Assembly: GCA_963920765.1 (NCBI GenBank)
Contig: OY987242.1
Location: 21,600,002 to 21,664,001, forward strand
Reading direction: 5' to 3'
DNA: 64,000 nt
Origin: Ulota crispa
Lineage: Eukaryota; Streptophyta; Bryopsida; Orthotrichales; Orthotrichaceae
The number at the start of each line of letters is the position of its first letter. Within the stretch, counting starts at the first letter, position 1. A model generated the notes under the pieces. It was not told the origin of the DNA. It saw only the letters and a program-made list of their open reading frames with translations, and did no database searches. A program made the translations under genes and the position numbers. Below are positions 49,907-61,100 of this stretch, in pieces.

Positions 49907-50769
49907 ATTTTTTTTTCAAAAAATAGGTATCAATTGCCACCCCCCCCCCCCCGAGCCGGACAGGAGGTCGTCTCCGATGCAATGGATGTCACATCTGATT
50001 CGCCGCCTTCCGCGATCTGCATTGCCAATTCTTTGCAAAATTTGCATTGTCGATGGCAAGTGGTTTCCAAGTGGCGCCATCGTGCACCTGCAGTTTGCTA
50101 CCTAGGGTTAGTAAGGATTAATAAACTTATACAAATCTACAGTTCTAATCTCTACCCTTACCTGCTTGCTTGGACTTCATCTTCCCGCGCTTGCTAGCCT
50201 TGCAAGATTGCCGGTGCGGAAGGAGGGAGATGGAGACACGGAGTGTGCTAGACTAGAATTTCCAAAGCTTTTGCTTTCCAAAGTTCTAGTTTTAGAGGGT
50301 GCCTTAATTGCAATTTGCGCTTGTTCTAGTGAATGAAGGTGCAAAAGACTTTGTTTCGTTCACATTTGCATAAAGATTGGAGTGAGATGAATTTGTGAAG
50401 GGAATGTGAAATTTTGAAGAGTAAGAGAAGGCAATATTGCAGAATTCAATAGTGGAGCTGTGGAGTTATTGCATTGTTGAATCTGCATTGCCCGGATTAG
50501 GGCTGCCCCAACATAGGTGCAACTGGTGCGTAGGCGCGGTTGATCTTAGAAATTTCACGTGATTGCTAAGGAGTGGAGGGCCTGGGCTAGAGGCGCGGGG
50601 TTGCTACAAAGGCGGAGAGCGCGAGCATACTTGTCAATAGCGCCAACAAAGATAAAGAAGAGGGAGATTTATCATAACCCTTCATGCTTGCAATTCTTGT
50701 GCATTGTGCTTTCGTCTTGTGCTGTGTCTTTGTTTTGTAATCTTCATTGTTTTGAGGTGCGAGTTCACA

Positions 50770-53201
50770 ATGAAGCCCTCTAAATCTGCCCGCTCTGCCA
50801 ATGCTATCCAAGCACCGTTGCGTAAATTCCTTTACGCCAATCGCTGGGAGTGCAATACTGGAACTGCATTGTCCTCTTCACCAGTTGTGCTTGATTGTGA
50901 GGGTGATTGTTTGGTCTTGAACTTAGTGTCCATCCCAATGAAGGAGTTTGGTGTCTACGACGCTAAGGTAGTTGTCCTAGATGCGATGGAAGCCTCAATT
51001 TCTCATGACCTAGCAAAACATAGGAAAAGAAACTATGAGTTAAATTGCCACTTCCAGGATAACTGAGCATCAAAATTTCCTTGGGCAAAAGCTGTAGTAG
51101 GGGTCCATGGCACTGTAACTCAAGTGAGATGCAAGATTTGCAGTGAGGTTGAGGGGAGAGAGAAGCTTCTAGTCACTAAACTAGATTTGTTGTGGAAGCA
51201 TGGTGGCAGACGGAAGACGCTTTGTGACACAACCAAATTGAAGAAGGGAGAGCACTTTTTCTTGAAGACCAGTCAACATATGCTGAATGAGAAAACCTAC
51301 TTTGCTAAGGGGGGGAATCAATTATGCACAAGATGGTTGATGGATTGGGCCAGGTGAAGGAGCAAAGGTGCAAGGCCATCCAGATGGTCATGTTTAACGT
51401 GTTGCAGAACAATAGGCCCATGTCGGATTTCACTACAAGAAAGGATTTGTTCTTGTACCTAAATGTCCATGACCTGCCAAAGAAACATTGGAGTGAGGGA
51501 TTGGGGTGGGACCTTGCTAACTGTATGGCCAAAGTCTATTTCGATCGCTTGAAAGAGGAGTTGAAGAAAGTGATGTTCATTGCTGTTTCTGTGGACAAAG
51601 TGACCGCCTTAGATACCAGCAGTGGCTGTCCCTGAATGTTTACACGGCCAGCAATTTCTCATGCCAATCCATGCTTGCTTGCATTGTCACAGTGGTAAAC
51701 GATGCTAACGCAACCAACACCTACGACCTAATTTTGCAAAACATGTTGTTGCATGACGCCCTGATTGTCCAGGACGTGGCGGAGAAGGTGATATCTTTTG
51801 GGGCAGACGAGGCTTCCGTTTTCCAAGGCAGCCGCATAGGTGTCACAATGCAACTCAAACAAAAAACCACGCCCTATGTGATTGCGGTACATGACATGGC
51901 CCACAAGACGAGCTTAGATGTGGAGGGCCTCTCCAATCTGCTCGTTGTGCAAAAGTTAGAGAACTTGTGCAAGTCATTCTACTTGTACTTTTAAAACTCA
52001 CCCAAGCGACATTGTGAGCTTCTTGCATTGGCCAATTTGGTGGAGACAAAAGGCCTCAGGCTTCTCAACAAGATTTCCACCCGTTGGATCTCTTTGTTGG
52101 ACCCTTTGAAGTGGGTGATGGGTGAATACAAAACCCTACTAGTGAAGTTTGCCGAAGTTGCGGATTCAAATCAGGAAAGTACAGCCCAAAAAAACCTAAA
52201 CCTCCTTTTTGATATTGCTACTTTATTGGCTTTGTTGTGCTTGTTGCCGCTTTTGGAGTTAGTTCAAAACCTCATTAAATTTGCACAGTTTGGTTCAGTC
52301 TTTGTCTCTGACTTTGTAGCTGCAGTAAAGATATGCCAAGCAGAGGTTTATGAGATGTATGTGGACACCTCCATTGCATTCCAACCCGTCTACTTTCAAT
52401 TATTCTGTGATACAGTGGAGAACCACTCCCATACAATATCGCAAGAGTGGATGACAAACTTGAATAATGTAGCCGAATTTTTTTCATTTCACATGGCCAG
52501 GCACACCTACCCTGCTCACCAAGTGCATGCCACAACAAAGGCTCATTTGCCAGTGACTGGAGCAGCCTTTGTAGAGACCATTTTGACAATGAAGGGTTAG
52601 TGTGTGGCTGATGCAAAGTTGCTAATTGCCCAACTAAACAGTCGGTTCCCTCATTGTGAGATCATGGAGGCATTGGGCATTGCCTTTTTGCAATTCTGGC
52701 TGCATTGGACTACTGATGACCTATTCCCGGTTCACCTACACGTTTTGAAGATCTCATTTTCTGAGCCCAAATCTGTGGTAGTGGATGTTAGGTCGGAGGC
52801 ACAGGTGAAGCATGTGCAACCACCCTTGGATGCGCGACTGTTGGATGTGCAGGTATCAATCTTCAAACTCTCGATGAAGACCAACTCTGCAAAGGCCATG
52901 GAGGCGCCATTTGATGTTAACTCTGTCACTAAACTTTGGTCATCGCTGGGGGGGCAACGTTTTGCTCTTAAGCAAAATGAGCGAGTTCATCAAGGTTGCC
53001 CACATTGCTGTAATTGCCGTTCTTGGTAGCGTTGACGATGAGCAAACCTTCTCAACCTTGGCGTTTTGCAAAACCAAGATCTGTAATCGGTTGCAAGTCA
53101 ACCTTGACACCTGTCTTCAAATGTTCTCCCATCAATTTTATACACTTGACACATTTTTTTATGAAGAAGCATATACCAAGTGGAGGGAGGAATGTGGTTG
53201 A
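50770..53201 (+). pseudogene. Broken hAT-superfamily transposase (ZNF862/KIAA1586-like)
   Basis: From ATG 50770 the frame runs to a TGA at 51064, then continues in the same frame through a zinc-finger-like segment (CKICSEVEGREKL, KLDLLWKHGGRRK). It shifts near the G7 run at 51309-51315, shifts again near 51605, meets TAA 51992 and TAG 52598 in one frame, and shifts a third time at the G7 run 52948-52954. It ends with VIAVLGSVDDEQTFSTLAF and KTKICNRLQVNLDTC, a typical hAT C-terminal dimerisation block. The middle (STRWISLLDPLKW) fits the same group. I saw no flanking inverted repeats. It may be a dead transposon or a decayed domesticated gene. Confidence 0.75.
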
Positions 53202-53449
53202 CTAGCAATTTAGGGTTGCTAGATTGGTTACTGCAGGTGTTTGCTACTTGAGACTTTGGACTTTGTACTAATCGTGTGGGGGAGAACAAACGCTGCTATG
53301 GATAGATTCTTTGAAGTGAGGTTCAAATCCTTTGTCTATTTGATTTGTTTTAGTGAGTGTTTGGTAAATTTCTGATTGTTTGTAGTGTTTAGTGAATGCT
53401 TGTTAAAATTTCAAATGAATGCATGTTACATGTTTGAATAAATCCTTCC

Positions 53450-54362
53450 TTAACACCTAAAGGACCAGAGCTCCTTTTTTAAAAACATAGCAATTTTGGG
53501 CAGGTACATGTGATTGGAGCTTTTCATATTTTACGCTGAAATTTTAATAGAATGTGGGGATGAGGTTTATCTTTCATATGCACTAAATTTCATGACATTT
53601 GGTAAAAAGTCATAGCCTAATATGTTGTTTTTAAAGTTCACCGTTTAACCTAGGCAGATTTTTACAAATCACTTTTTTCAAAAACAACAATTTTAAATTG
53701 GTTTAGGTGAATTATATAAATGTAGGAAGTTTTGAATCATTCCGTTTGGATCAACAAGATGAAAGTTATGAGGATTTTTTGTTTGCGGGCAGTTATGGAT
53801 TCTCTACTCCAAAATAAACTTTGAAGTCCTTTATTTTACTCAATTTTCAACTTTTTGGAAAAATAAAAAATCCAAAGAATGAATATTGTTTATGACAACA
53901 TTATGACCATTGGGATTGGCATTTTTCATTTCCATAATTAATTTTTTAACAATTTAGTGTTTTGAATCATTCTCTACTTTTTTTTATTTACTAATATTTT
54001 TCCATATGTTATACAACTCTAAATGATTTGAAATTTTTTTGACATGTACTTTACTTAGGTGGAATAAGGAATTTAGAGAAGCACCATCCACATGGCCTTT
54101 TTTCCTTAGGAATTTCACCTTTTGAAGGGTAGTTGCCTGATTTTTCACAAGATGTTTTTGAATATTCAAACCATTCTAACTTCCAATCCAAGTGGTGGAA
54201 AGCTTTGAATTTTTTTCCACATCTTCTAAAACTATTCTTCTACAAGATCCTATGGTCACATATGCATAAAAATGTTTTTGTTTTCAAATGTGGTTGATGC
54301 TCTAAAAATGGCAATTCTAAAAAGTTTTTGGTGAAAACTTTGCTTGGTACTTCAGGGGTTAA
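53450..54362 (+). mobile_element. TTAA element (913 bp)
   Basis: Starts TTAA-CACCTAAAGGACCAGAG and ends GGTACTTCAGGGG-TTAA, with both TTAA sites intact. It is the opposite-orientation counterpart of 12759-13675. No coding capacity. Confidence 0.85.
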
Positions 54363-54498
54363 ATGTAACCTCTCCTCATATTAAACACTGTACCTAACTT
54401 TTCTTAAGTACTCACTTTTTTTTTAAACTACTATTCATTAAGATAAGGAGCCACTTCAGCCTTCTTCTTTAAAAAATACGATCGCCCCAAGAAATTTC

Positions 54499-54579
54499 TT
54501 AACCCCTCAACTCCCTAGAGGCGCAAATGTTGCTCCATTTCATGTGTTTACTGCAGTGCTTGAGGCGTTGAGGGGTCAA
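54499..54579. mobile_element. Very short TTAA MITE (81 bp)
   Basis: Starts TTAA-CCCCTCAACTCC and ends GGCGTTGAGGGG-TCAA, with inverted ends of about ten bases. The right TTAA carries one substitution. Confidence 0.7.
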
Positions 54580-55004
54580 AAGCCAGCAAAACTTACCCGC
54601 TGCCTTCAAAAAATGCCAGTAAGGTTGCCCCTGAAAGGACTGACTGTCCGTTTAGGGGACAAATGGGATTTTGGGCATGTACTTATGGCTAAATTACTTT
54701 GTGTGATTTTTTGAAACTTTTATAGAAGATGGGCAATTCAAAGATCCGTGTGCGCATTTATTTTATTTTTCATTCTGACATTTTTTGAAGAAGTAAAAAA
54801 TGAATTTCTAAATCTTTTTGGAGATGGGACATGCTGGGCAGCCCAAAAACTTTTTTAAAATTTACATTTTTTTAAAATAAAAAAATCTGAAATTGATTCT
54901 CTAAGTTTACATATACATGGGAAGCTTTGAATCACTCATTTTCAATAAATGAGATGAAAGTTATGAGGAGCGCTGAAAAAAATGCGAGAGTGCAAGTTGC
55001 GCTA

Positions 55005-55076
55005 CATATCATTCAATAGCCTAAAGAGAGGCTGCTTGTCCCTCTCTTCAGGTATCTTCCACAAACTTCATGTTGA

Positions 55077-55130
<54 letters not shown>

Positions 55131-55348
55131 CTTAATTTTTTTTGACACATTTGATCCCCTCGACGTGTGTGTACTGAACTAAGCCTCCCTTTCATAAACT
55201 TTGAGAAATTCAACCAAGTGTCCCCATAGCTAAAGAAGGGTGTGGAATATTCCACACCATTTCATCCAAGTGGATGGAATGGTGTGAAATATTCCACATC
55301 ATTCTCTTGGAGGGAGGGCAGCCTTTACTAGTGCTACTGAATGTTATG
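55005..55348. mobile_element. CATAAC-family DNA transposon, copy C (reversed)
   Basis: The ends are CATATCATTC and GAATGTTATG, inverted, flanked by TA on both sides (55003-55004 and 55349-55350). Orientation is opposite to copies A and B. The subterminal hairpin arms (AAGAGAGGCTGC and CCCTCTCTTCAGG) are present. It contains an A run of about 51 at 55078-55128 and no open frame beyond that artefact. Confidence 0.85.
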
Positions 55349-56089
55349 TATCCTGAGTTTTCAAGAAAAAATACCCTGCTCCAGGGTTTGGGGAGAACCA
55401 GCGGTTAGTGTAGTGGCAGCCGTTTGAAATTGCAAAAAGCCTGATTGAAACTTGAAACCATCGGCCAAAAAACAGGTCCATTTTCCAAAAAAATTTAAAT
55501 ATAGTACTTTTACAATAGAAATTCAAAAGTTTTACAGAAAATAACTGGTCCATGTTAATGAAAATCTAGTTGAAAGTGGACACTACTGGATTTCAACCGG
55601 TGAAGCTAAAATTTCTCCCCGAACCCTGCCCTGCTCGATGCCTCGGATTTCTGAATACGAGAGTGAAATCCGTCAGAGAACCCGGACAGAGAACTGGGAC
55701 AGAAGTCAGGAGATCCGCGCAGGTTCTGCAGAGTGCCTGCTCATTTTGGGACGCTTGAAGCCTTGAAGACTTGACCACCTTGCCGTGCCGGTTTTGGAAC
55801 ATCCAAAACGGGAAAGCGGCCCTTCACTGTGGCTCGGTGTACAGTACTGCACAATTGTGTTTATGGGGCTAGGGTGGAAAAATCTCTGCCTTTTAAAAAT
55901 TAAACAAAGGTTAAAGTAATAATTGGTCCTTATTTTGAAGTTGGTTTGTTTTATCTTCCTTCAAGGTTCTAATGAAAAATCAGAGTTTTTGAATTCATAT
56001 GTGAATCCAAAATTCCCAAATTCAATCTCCTTGTCATAAATTTCTAAACTTGTAAATTTTATGGCAAGTGAAAAATCAGAGCATTTTCA

Positions 56090-56535
56090 CCCTAGACCTA
56101 CAAACACGTATGTGCAATAAATCAAGGGAATTGATATTTGTACACCTAGGGTTTGATGTATGCACATTGGAGGAGTTAATTTTAGATATTTACCATCAAC
56201 AAGTTGAATTTGGAAAGTTTGAACTTAGATTTGGATTTAGAGACCTAGGGTTAGTTTAGAATCACAAAGGATGTTACAACTAAACAATGCCTAGTGGAAA
56301 AGCTTAACTAGGGGACACATTATTACTTTTAAGCTTGTTTGTAAAAAAACTAAGCTTTTTCATTGGGCATTTTTCAATTGTAACTTCCTTTGTGATTCTA
56401 AACTAAATCAAGGTCTCTAAATCCAAATTTGAATTCAAACTTTTCAAATTCAACTTTTTAATGGTAAATATCTAAAATTTACCCCCCTCGTGTGCATGTA
56501 TCAAACCCTAAGTGTGCACATATCAATTCCCTAGA
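56090..56535. repeat. Palindromic repeat (about 450 bp)
   Basis: The left arm (GGGAATTGATATTTGTACAC, then TTTGGATTTAGAGACCTAGG) is inverted on the right (TCTCTAAATCCAAATTTG, then GTGCACATATCAATTCCC). The spacer at 56290-56350 carries AAGCTTAACTAGG. No coding sequence. Confidence 0.8.
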
Positions 56536-56957
56536 CCAAACCCTTCAGTTTGTTTTCTTCTTGCTATTTATTTGTTCATTAGTAGGCTTCATTGTGCAAA
56601 ACCACACTTGCTCACAAACTAAACCTTCTCATATCTTTCATCTCATTTATCAAAATTTGATGATTCAAAGCCCCCCACATATATATAAGTCTAAAGATCC
56701 TATTTCAGATTTTTATCATTAAAAATGCAATTTCTAAGAAGTTTTTGGGCTGCCCGCTCTCTCCCATTTTCCAAAAATTCATTTTTAACTTCTTCAATAA
56801 TTGTCAGAATGAAGAAAAAATTAGATGCCTGCGCAGATCTTTGAATTCCCCATCTTCCATAAAAATTTCAAAAAATCACACAAAGTAGTTTTGCCACAAG
56901 CACATGCCCGAAACCCCACTTGGTACCCGAGGGGCCACTTGGGCCTTTACGGGTTAA

Positions 56958-58184
56958 TATCTCATAGTCAAAGTTTTCAAACACGGCTTCTTCTTCTTTT
57001 TGCACTGAAATGGCCCAAAACAACAACGACAATGCTGAGGTCAAAATTTTCCAAAATTAGACTCCTTAGGGGTCAAACTGTGAAGGGGTCAACTTTTGCA
57101 TACATCTGTATAGACTGTAGACATGCCCGTGGATCCCGCCTCCACAATCTACCATTCGAGTGTCGGACATTTCATGGTTTTGTTTTCAGTTATCGTAAAG
57201 AAAGAAAATAGGCCCCAGTTTCAAATTTCACCGGAGAATTTAATGCAGAGGGTTGTAAATAGCGCCCAACCACAAACGTCCCTTGTTGGGACCTGGAACC
57301 AGGCAATTGCTATTTCGACCCCAACCTTTATTAAACGCCGCGGTTGCGGTAGAGAGGCACGATTCGATCAGTTTGCCGAGTTTGGATGGAACAGTCCCAA
57401 CTCCCAACTCCCAACAGCCCTCGAGTCCGGCAAGGAACGTCTGCCTTGCTCTGCTAGTCTGCTTCTGGCACGCCGCAAACTCGGGAGCCTTTGCGCATTC
57501 ACGTTGAAAAGCGTGCACCAGTATCGGCCCTCAGATCTGCGCTCCCACACTTCCGCTGCATCGCCTGATGCGCCTCTCTTTCTCGTGCTCAACCAGAAGA
57601 TCTCACGATCTCTCTCGCCCTTGATTTCTCCCCTCTTGCGCAACCAGATCATGTCGGGCTCAGGCTCAGAGATGTGCATGCCATCCCTTCAGGGCGTTCC
57701 GCTCGTTTCGCTCTGCCACCAGGAGCTGCACGCCTCCACCTCAGCTGGACTCTGCTTGACTGGTTGTTGTTAGCACGATTTTCTAGACGACTGGTAGTAA
57801 ATTTAATTCATCCTTTGTACAGAGAATAGAGAGAGTCGCACGCACGCGCGCACTGGAACTCTGGACGTTGCCGTGTCAGAGACTGGAGCGCGTTTCAATC
57901 AGCTTAAACCTTTTTTTTCTAATATTACTACAATCTCCCAAACTATGCATTCCGTGGCTGGTGACTACTTCCCAGACGCGAAGGGAGCAGTTTGTGATGC
58001 GTCGGAGAAGGAGAGCGACAGTTTTGTTACAAACTCATGGGCCTGGAATTATGTTCGACAGGGATCACCAGGGTCGCAACTAGGTAGAGAAGATATTAGA
58101 TGTGACAGGGAAATTAGAAGCTTGAAGGGTTTAGTCGACGCTATGCGTGCGATCTATTTCGCGTGCTAGCTAGCTAGCTAGGCT
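56958..58184 (+). promoter_or_regulatory. Probable promoter/5' leader of GRDP-B with an upstream ORF
   Basis: From about 57120 the sequence turns GC-richer with pyrimidine-rich stretches, as in a leader. Open frames overlap on both strands here and none is recognisable. An ATG frame at 57945-58169 (74 residues) ends 15 bp before the GRDP-B start, and a CTAG repeat (58167-58181) separates them. It could be a regulatory upstream ORF if it is on the mature mRNA. Confidence 0.35.
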
Positions 58185-61100
58185 ATGGGCATGATCGAAC
58201 GAACGGAGCCGGGGAGATCGATGGCAGCCGACGATCCTGCGAGAAGGGGGCTGACGCATCCGTCGCCCGGGCTTGTGTTGGAGGAGCAGGAGCGGGAGAA
58301 GCAGTGTGTGGAGGAGATGCGAGCGGCGCAGCGGATTGCGTTGAGTGTTGACCTCGTCTTGGCCGCCAAGCGTCACCTGGGCCTCCTGCGCACCATTGAC
58401 TCCCTCCCGTGCCTTCACCGCGGCCCTGCCGTCACGCGCGCCATTAACAGGTACAATGAGTACTGCTCCTCCCTCACCCGCCAATCAGTCCAGAAACATG
58501 GTTTAAATTCCAACTCTGGAGCAAAAAATCACGGTTGTAGCTTGACTTTGTCTCAGTTCGTGGTGACCACGCCGCTTCCATTCCTGCTTGAATGACTTGA
58601 AGCTTTTTCAAAGCGCAACATTCACCTAGTTCATCGTCAAACGTGCCGAATGCTTTCGCATCTCTTCAAACACTTGGACCGATACGTAGTGTGATTTATT
58701 GGGGAATTCGCTTTGGGTACAAGAGCCAAACCTCCACAACCCAAATTTCTATCACTACGAATGAATTTCTCGTGCAATTTCAAGGTAGATATGGAGTATG
58801 CACTTATTTATGGAGTCTTATTTGAACTTAACTAGTCTTCTTCATGGGAGGGAAAAGAATTCAGAAGTTATTGTAGCAAGATGATGAGAAGTTTAATATG
58901 ATAAGAGTGTATTGTAGCATTATGAGGAAAAAACAGGTCGATGCACGTGTTACATCCAGTTTGAAAACATGATAGTTAATATTCCACAAGTAGCTGCATA
59001 ACTCCATATTTACCTAATATGACTTGTAACAAGTGATAGTAAAGAATCATATAACAGCATATTAGATAATTTGGGCAAAAGGGTATTTTTTGGGACTTTT
59101 AGGTTTCAGGTGATCACCGTAAACCAAGTTCAAGGTTTTTTTTGGTACACGAGCCCTCACCTGAGAGGAGGAATTTGTGAGGGAAAAATCTTAGTGACCC
59201 AAACTAAATCTGATACCTTCGAATTTGTTTTAAGGTAACTTTTTGGATTTAAGGTGGAGTATAAAATGGTACCTCCCTTTTGCCCACATTACCTAATATG
59301 GTGTTCTATGGTCATTTAGTCAAATCATGCTGATACCAAGTCTAAATGAAGGGCTAGATTGAAACAGTGGTTGTCTGTAACAGGGGTTATAAGGGGTTTA
59401 ATGCGCATGAATCTCCAACGAGTGTGCAATGCCATGCAAATTGACACGAAGGGTGTTCTGTTTTGCAGGTATGAGTGTTACTGGCTGCCCTTGGTAGCCG
59501 ACGCTTTGAAATTCGACGCGTCTCTGAATTCTAATGCCAAGGGATCCAAGAGCCTCTTGCCTCCCATCGACGTGCAATGGATCTGGCTCTGCCACTGTCT
59601 AAATCCGGTACGTTGCACTATAAGGGAGCAGTGTCAATTCAATTTTTTTTTTCAATTAGGGCACCTTGATTCATGTGTATAATCAATGTGAACATTTTTG
59701 TCAAAATTTTATCAATTCAGACACTTTAATCAATTCAGGCACTTTAATCAATTCAGACATGTCAATTTGGACACTATTTCCTTGTAAATTGGGGGGAAAA
59801 TTTTTGTGCAGTGGGTCAATGGTCGAGTACATAAGCCAAAAAGTCCTTTCCTTTGTTCGGTCCTAACTCCTGACCGGTGGGGTTTTTGGGTGTATAGGTA
59901 GGGTATAGGAAGTATTGTACGCGGAAGTACGGAAAGGTGCTGGACTATCCCGTGTTGCCTGACGTCGCCAGCGAGACGTCCGCACAAGAGCGGTGTAAAA
60001 AGTTGTGGACCATTCTGTATCCAAAAGAGCCGTTCGACGTTCTTGCTACTCTTTGCAAGCTCCCCGGAGGCTTTGGAAAGGCCAATCAACCTTTCGCAAT
60101 CAAAGATGTCGGCAGCTCCGAGCTCGTCCGGGAGCTTGCGCTTGTCGTGGATAGGCAAAGCAGCTTCTATTACCAGGTAATCCGCCCCAAGCAAACATGG
60201 TCAAAAATGTGTTTCAAGTTCTGTGGATATTTCTACGTATAATTCTGGAATAGGAGCCGTGTTTCCCCTTCAATTTCTTCCCATCTTGAGCTAGTTTAGA
60301 TTAGGGTTTCGGATGGAGAGGCCCGACTCATAAACTCCTGTCAAATCCCTTAATTAGGGTTAGTTCGCTTAAAAGTGCTGTTTTTTTTTGAGAGATATGG
60401 GTTTTGGGGATTAGGTCAGATGGTTGTTTGGGATTTTGGGTTAACCCTTAAATGACCATAGGGCATAGTATATACACTGTCGTATAATTGAAATTTGCTA
60501 CCAACAAGAAGTTGAAATTTGGGATCTCAAACAGCTCACTAGAACTGCATTGATTTGTATTTCAACTTCTTTTTTAATGTAACCATTAAAAAACCCTCGT
60601 ATTGTACTGGTCGGAGCAGCACGCTAAGACGTTTAAGGGTTAATCATTTCAATCCAGATGTTGTGAATTTATACTTTTGGCCTTGTTTGGGGTTCAGGTG
60701 TCGCATGCTTACATGTGTGAATTTATACTTTTGGCCTTGTTTGGGGGTTCAGGTGTCGCATGCCTACATGTGGGAGGAGGCGTTTCTGTGCGCCGCAAGA
60801 GAGAGATACAAATGTTTCTTGCACTTGTTACCGAAGTCGCAGGGGAAAATCCTGTGCGTCCCGACGTACGACATCGATCTTATGTGGCACGCGCATCAGC
60901 AAGTGCCGGCAGCGTACGCTCGGGATACCGAAGCCATCATCGGATGCGTGGTGGACCATCACGACAACTTGGAGCGTGGGCCGGGGACGAAGCTCGGGGA
61001 CGGATTCGAAGACACGGCGCAGCTATGGGAGAGCACGTTCGGGCATCCTTACGAGAAGGCCGGCAGCCTCTACCGTGGCTCGAAGCCCGTGAACCTCCCC

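Larger units (their letters stand above)
54620..56957. mobile_element. Fold-back TTAA element split by later insertions
   Basis: The left arm 54620-55000 (CTTTGTGTGATTTTTTGAAA, then AGCCCAAAAACTTTTTTA) is inverted at 56600-56957, ending CCTTTACGGG-TTAA. Together the arms would form an element like 13749-14482. Between them lie the CATAAC transposon at 55005-55348, unrecognised sequence, and a smaller palindrome. Alternatively, these are two solo arms. Confidence 0.6.

Noticed and set aside
57123..57773. 216-residue frame upstream of GRDP-B as a gene
   Set aside because: There are overlapping frames on both strands and no family resemblance; it lies in a GC-rich probable leader. It remains unproven either way.
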